Shown in pieces: positions 60,845-64,000 of a DNA stretch of 64,000 bases. The position numbers and the translations under genes were made by a program. The notes under the pieces are model-generated. The model ran no database searches and was not told where the DNA came from. It saw only the letters and a program-made list of their open reading frames with translations. Source of the stretch: Clostridia bacterium (GTDB lineage: Bacteria; Bacillota; Clostridia; Christensenellales; CAG-917); contig JAFZMH010000008.1 in NCBI GenBank assembly GCA_017553325.1, positions 1-64,000 of the forward strand, given 5' to 3'. Numbering within the stretch: position 1 is the stretch's first letter; every line of letters begins with the position of its first letter.

Positions 60845-62227
60845 ATGATACATCAATTCAAACTCGGTGGTTATAATATCGTGCTGGACACGGCGAGCGC
60901 GTCCGTGCATTCTGTTGACGACGTCGCCTACGACGTCATTTCGTCGTACGGCAAAAAGTCGGCGGACGAGATAGCGGACGAACTCGTGTCGAAATACGCG
61001 AGCCAAAACCTGACGAGGCAGGACGTTTTCGATTGCATAGCCGACGTCGAGGAGTTGAAACGCGAACACAAACTGTTCAGCGAAGACGGGTTCAAACCTT
61101 CCGTCGACGTGCTTGCAAAAAGGAACACCGTCGTCAAGGCGCTCTGCCTGCACGTGGCTCACACTTGCAACCTAAACTGCGAGTATTGCTTTGCCTCGCA
61201 AGGCAAGTATCACGGGGAGCGTGCGCTCATGCCGTTTGAAGTTGGCAAACGCGCGATTGATTTCCTCGTTGAAAACAGCGGGACGAGACATCACCTCGAA
61301 GTCGACTTCTTCGGCGGCGAACCGCTCATGAATTTTGACGTGGTCAAACAAATCGTTGCCTATGCTCGCTCGATAGAGAAGGAGCACGGCAAACTCTTTC
61401 GCTTTACTTTGACAACGAACGGAATGCTCATCGACGACGACGTGATTGATTTTGCCAACCGCGAGATGGACAACGTGGTTTTGAGCCTTGACGGAAGAAA
61501 GGAAATCAACGATCATTTCCGCAAGACTATCGGCGGAGTGGGGAGTTTTGATATCATCGTGCCGAAGTTCCAAAAACTTGTTGAGGCGAGAAAGGGTGAA
61601 AAATACTATATGCGCGGTACGTTCACGCACAGAAACCCCGATTTCACAAACGATATTCAAACTATGCTCGACTTAGGCTTCAACGAACTCTCGATGGAGC
61701 CTGTCGTGTGTCCGCCGACGGACAAATACGCGCTCGACGAAAACGACAAACAAATCATATTCAAAGAATATGAAAAACTTGCCGATATGATGATTGCAAG
61801 AAGAAAGGCGGGCAAGCCTTTCACTTTCTATCACTATATGCTCGACCTCGAGGGCGGTCCTTGCATCTACAAGCGCATTTCGGGGTGCGGAAGCGGCACG
61901 GAATATATGGCGGTGACGCCGACGGGCGAACTTTATCCCTGTCACCAATTCGTCGGCAACAAAGATTTCCTCATGGGGGACGTCTGGCAGGGCGTGGTGA
62001 GGACGGACATCCGCGACAAGTTCAAGAGATGCAACGCCTATTCGCGCAAGGAGTGCGACGAATGCTGGGCAAGGCTCTATTGCTCGGGAGGATGCGCGGC
62101 AAACGCGTATAACGCGACGGGGGACGTGAACGGCGTATATCCATACGGTTGCGACCTCTTCAAAAAGCGCATAGAGTGCGCGTTGATGCTCAAGGTCGAC
62201 GAGCAGGGCGCGAGGTTTGACGAGTAG
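60845..62227 (+). CDS. SCIFF radical SAM maturase
   Basis: From the ATG at 60845 (GAGAAGG before it) the 460-residue enzyme has an N-terminal precursor-binding region (1-95, PqqD/RRE-like), the radical SAM cluster TCNLNCEYC (C108, C112, C115) and a C-terminal SPASM region with several Cys motifs (CGSGTEY, YPCHQF, CDECWARLYCSGGC, CDLF). This is the layout of the SCIFF maturases CteB and TIGR03974 proteins that install thioethers. It forms one unit with the precursor. Confidence 0.95.
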   Translation: MIHQFKLGGYNIVLDTASASVHSVDDVAYDVISSYGKKSADEIADELVSKYASQNLTRQDVFDCIADVEELKREHKLFSEDGFKPSVDVLAKRNTVVKALCLHVAHTCNLNCEYCFASQGKYHGERALMPFEVGKRAIDFLVENSGTRHHLEVDFFGGEPLMNFDVVKQIVAYARSIEKEHGKLFRFTLTTNGMLIDDDVIDFANREMDNVVLSLDGRKEINDHFRKTIGGVGSFDIIVPKFQKLVEARKGEKYYMRGTFTHRNPDFTNDIQTMLDLGFNELSMEPVVCPPTDKYALDENDKQIIFKEYEKLADMMIARRKAGKPFTFYHYMLDLEGGPCIYKRISGCGSGTEYMAVTPTGELYPCHQFVGNKDFLMGDVWQGVVRTDIRDKFKRCNAYSRKECDECWARLYCSGGCAANAYNATGDVNGVYPYGCDLFKKRIECALMLKVDEQGARFDE

Positions 62228-62228
62228 T

Positions 62229-62597
62229 ATGTTTACACCGCTGACGGACGAGTTGAAAGAGAAATACACGGCGATTATCGGCAAAAAAGCGACTGTGACG
62301 ATGGACCGTCCGATAGGCGCGGAACACCCCAAGCACCCGAACGTCATTTATCCCATAAACTACGGCTATATCGCGGGGCTTTTGGGCGGAGACGGCGAGG
62401 AGCAAGACGTTTACGTCTTGGACGCAGATTTTCCGCTTGAAAAGTGCGATGCGACGGTCATTGCCGTCGTGCACCGCTTTGACGACGACGAATGCAAGTG
62501 GGTGGCGTCATATACCGATGCAAAGCATACGGAAAAAGAGATTGCAGACGCGATACGCTTTCAAGAGCAGTTTCACGACAGCATAATTATTTTATAA
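62229..62597 (+). CDS. Inorganic pyrophosphatase-like protein
   Basis: From the ATG at 62229 the 122-residue protein has VTMDRPIGAEHPKHP, YPINYGYIAGLLGGDGEEQD and VYVLDADFP, related to the family I soluble pyrophosphatase core but clearly shorter than the usual 170 residues. Short members of this kind are common in Clostridia. Pyrophosphate hydrolysis is likely; another phosphoanhydride substrate is possible. It starts one base after the maturase stop. Confidence 0.78.
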   Translation: MFTPLTDELKEKYTAIIGKKATVTMDRPIGAEHPKHPNVIYPINYGYIAGLLGGDGEEQDVYVLDADFPLEKCDATVIAVVHRFDDDECKWVASYTDAKHTEKEIADAIRFQEQFHDSIIIL

Positions 62598-62621
62598 TTA
62601 TATTGGAAAAGACAAAATAAA

Positions 62622-62650
62622 AACCGCTTCGCTTGAAGCGGTTTTTTGTT
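62622..62650. terminator. Bidirectional terminator
   Basis: AACCGCTTC pairs with GAAGCGGTT around a 4-base loop with A-run and T-run flanks, between the pyrophosphatase and glyQS genes. Confidence 0.93.
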
Positions 62651-62661
62651 GTGGTTTTTGA

Positions 62662-64000
62662 TTAGTAGGCGAGTTGCTCTTCAAAGTATTTGACGAGACC
62701 GTCGATGGGAAGTCTCACTTGCGCCATGCTGTCGCGCTCGCGGACTGTCACGCAACCGTCTTCAAGGCTGTCGAAGTCGACGGTCACGCAGAACGGAGTG
62801 CCGATTTCGTCTTGGCGGCGGTATCTCTTGCCGATAGAGCCGGAGCCGTCAAACTCGCAGGCGAAGTGTTTGGAAAGTGTTGTATAGATTTCTTCAGCTT
62901 TTTCGTTGAGTTGTTTTTGAAGTGGAAGGATTGCGACTTTGACAGGAGCAAGTGCCGGGTGGAAGTGCAAGACGACTCTCGTATCTCCCTCGCCGACTAC
63001 CTCTTCGTCGTAGGCATTGCAGAGGAATGCGAGGAGCACTCTGTCCGCGCCGAGAGACGGCTCGATGACGTACGGGACGTACTTTTCGTTGGTGACGGGG
63101 TCGATATAGCTGAGGTCCTTGCCGCTCGTGTTGATGTGTTGATTGAGGTCGTAGTCCGTGCGGTCGGCAACGCCCCAAAGTTCGCCCCAGCCAAACGGGA
63201 AGAGATATTCAAAGTCCGTCGTGGCTTTGGAGTAGAAAGCGAGTTCCTCTTGTTCGTGGTCGCGAAGACGAAGTTTGTCCTCTTTCATGCCGAGGTCAAG
63301 CAGCCATTTGTGGCAGAAGTCTTTCCAATAATGGAACCATTCAAGGTCGGTGCCCGGCTTGCAGAAAAATTCAAGTTCCATCTGCTCAAACTCGCGGATG
63401 CGGAAGATGAAGTTGCCCGGGGTGATTTCGTTTCTGAAACTCTTGCCGATTTGCCCTATTCCAAACGGGATTTTCTTTCTGGTTGTACGTTGGACATTGC
63501 GGAAGTTGACAAAAATACCTTGTGCTGTTTCAGGGCGGAGATAGACGGTTGAAGTGCTGTCCTCTGTGACGCCGATGAAGGTTTTGAACATAAGGTTGAA
63601 TTTGCGAACGCCTGTAAAATCACTGTTGCCGCAGATTGGGCAGGGGATTTTGTGTTCGGCAATATACTGTTCCATCTGCTCGTTTGTCCAGCCGGCGATG
63701 TTTTCGTCGATGCCGTGCTTTGCCATATAGTCCTCAATGAGGTTGTCCGCGCGGTGGCGAGCATGACAAGATTTGCAGTCCATAAGCGGGTCGGAAAAAC
63801 CGCCGATATGTCCGCTCGCTTGCCAAGTTGTCGGGTTCATGATGATTGCGCTGTCGATGCCCACATTGTAGGGGTTTTCAACAACAAATTTCTTCCACCA
63901 AGCGGCTTTGATATTGTTTTTGAGCGCAACGCCGAGAGGGCCGAAATCCCAAGAGTTTGAGAGTCCGCCGTAAATCTCGCTACCCGGATACACAAATCCG
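62662..64000 (-). CDS. glyQS: Glycyl-tRNA synthetase, single-chain type (C-terminal part, cut by the window end)
   Basis: The frame is open to the last base of the window; the first visible codons read [20 protein letters not shown], the class II N-terminus, so only about 15 residues plus the start are missing. Motifs include [16 protein letters not shown] with zinc-type cysteines, [27 protein letters not shown] (motif 2) and [15 protein letters not shown] (motif 3), then the anticodon-binding domain. It charges tRNA-Gly and is the alpha2 form. Confidence 0.97.
   Translation of the reverse strand, partial: GFVYPGSEIYGGLSNSWDFGPLGVALKNNIKAAWWKKFVVENPYNVGIDSAIIMNPTTWQASGHIGGFSDPLMDCKSCHARHRADNLIEDYMAKHGIDENIAGWTNEQMEQYIAEHKIPCPICGNSDFTGVRKFNLMFKTFIGVTEDSTSTVYLRPETAQGIFVNFRNVQRTTRKKIPFGIGQIGKSFRNEITPGNFIFRIREFEQMELEFFCKPGTDLEWFHYWKDFCHKWLLDLGMKEDKLRLRDHEQEELAFYSKATTDFEYLFPFGWGELWGVADRTDYDLNQHINTSGKDLSYIDPVTNEKYVPYVIEPSLGADRVLLAFLCNAYDEEVVGEGDTRVVLHFHPALAPVKVAILPLQKQLNEKAEEIYTTLSKHFACEFDGSGSIGKRYRRQDEIGTPFCVTVDFDSLEDGCVTVRERDSMAQVRLPIDGLVKYFEEQLAY

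Noticed and set aside
1..64000. tRNA or rRNA genes
   Set aside because: I looked in the intergenic gaps for cloverleaf patterns ending in CCA-type acceptors and for GGTTCGAATCC-like arms and saw none. A covariance search would be decisive.

Overview
The window looks like a chromosomal segment of an anaerobic, low-to-mid GC Firmicute of the class Clostridia, probably an uncultured gut-type lineage. The grounds are gene content and gene grammar: a SCIFF ranthipeptide with its radical SAM maturase, a six-gene Rnf complex, a Re-type citrate synthase operon, a rubrerythrin with an N-terminal rubredoxin, sporulation-type genes (SpoVB-like flippase, SpoIVFB-like M50 protease, SpoIIQ-like M23 protein), single-chain GlyQS, an L10 leader RNA, and many TTGACA/TATAAT promoters and AGGAGG-like ribosome binding sites. 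No rRNA, tRNA or CRISPR array was seen. The species cannot be named from the sequence alone.

Layout. 1-7921: nusG-rplK-rplA and rplJ-rplL, split by a 5 kb insertion holding an Xre repressor, operators and a giant M6-type metalloprotease lipoprotein. 7994-14350: accessory region. It holds a DUF6883/DUF4926-like toxin-immunity-type locus with a frameshifted paralogue, a rubrerythrin gene, and two blocks of unrelated DNA each closed by a broken copy of the rubrerythrin 3' end, then two lipoproteins. 14448-16413 (minus): rplI-trmN6-rsmI. 16571-18883: DUF1540 protein, a degenerate dehydroquinate-synthase-fold protein and a HAD phosphatase. 18910-21688: AraC regulator divergent from a membrane-anchored GH53-like glycosidase. 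21778-28520: M23 peptidase, AMP-dependent acyl ligase, MurC, YetF/DUF4363 pair, SpoVB-like flippase.

28717-33839: an operon for 2-oxoglutarate synthesis (Re-citrate synthase, GntR regulator, aconitase, isocitrate dehydrogenase). 33912-38243 (minus): a 1443-residue multi-module surface lipoprotein. 38447-39432: two half-size TauE/SafE membrane proteins. 39515-44777: rnfCDGEAB, coupling ferredoxin and NAD to an ion gradient. 44864-47953: ppx-maf-mreB, followed by a pair of structured repeats. 48255-49601: a divergent Xre regulator and zinc-ribbon membrane protein with paired operators. 49725-51835: minD-minE, a small membrane protein and a SpoIVFB-like protease. 51963-56832: ROK kinase, two radical SAM-linked genes and RNase G. 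57004-64000: a dehydrogenase lacking zinc ligands, a lipoprotein hydrolase, a PLP decarboxylase, the SCIFF system, a pyrophosphatase and the C-terminal part of glycyl-tRNA synthetase (cut by the window end).

Most housekeeping genes form tight operons with 1-14 base overlaps. The best candidates for undescribed biology are the rubrerythrin-tail-bounded blocks (9435-12856), the MuF/DUF6883-like gene with its chain of KOW-like partners (8003-9189), the two Xre modules whose palindromic operators sit in or against their promoters, and the attenuator between SCIFF and its maturase.
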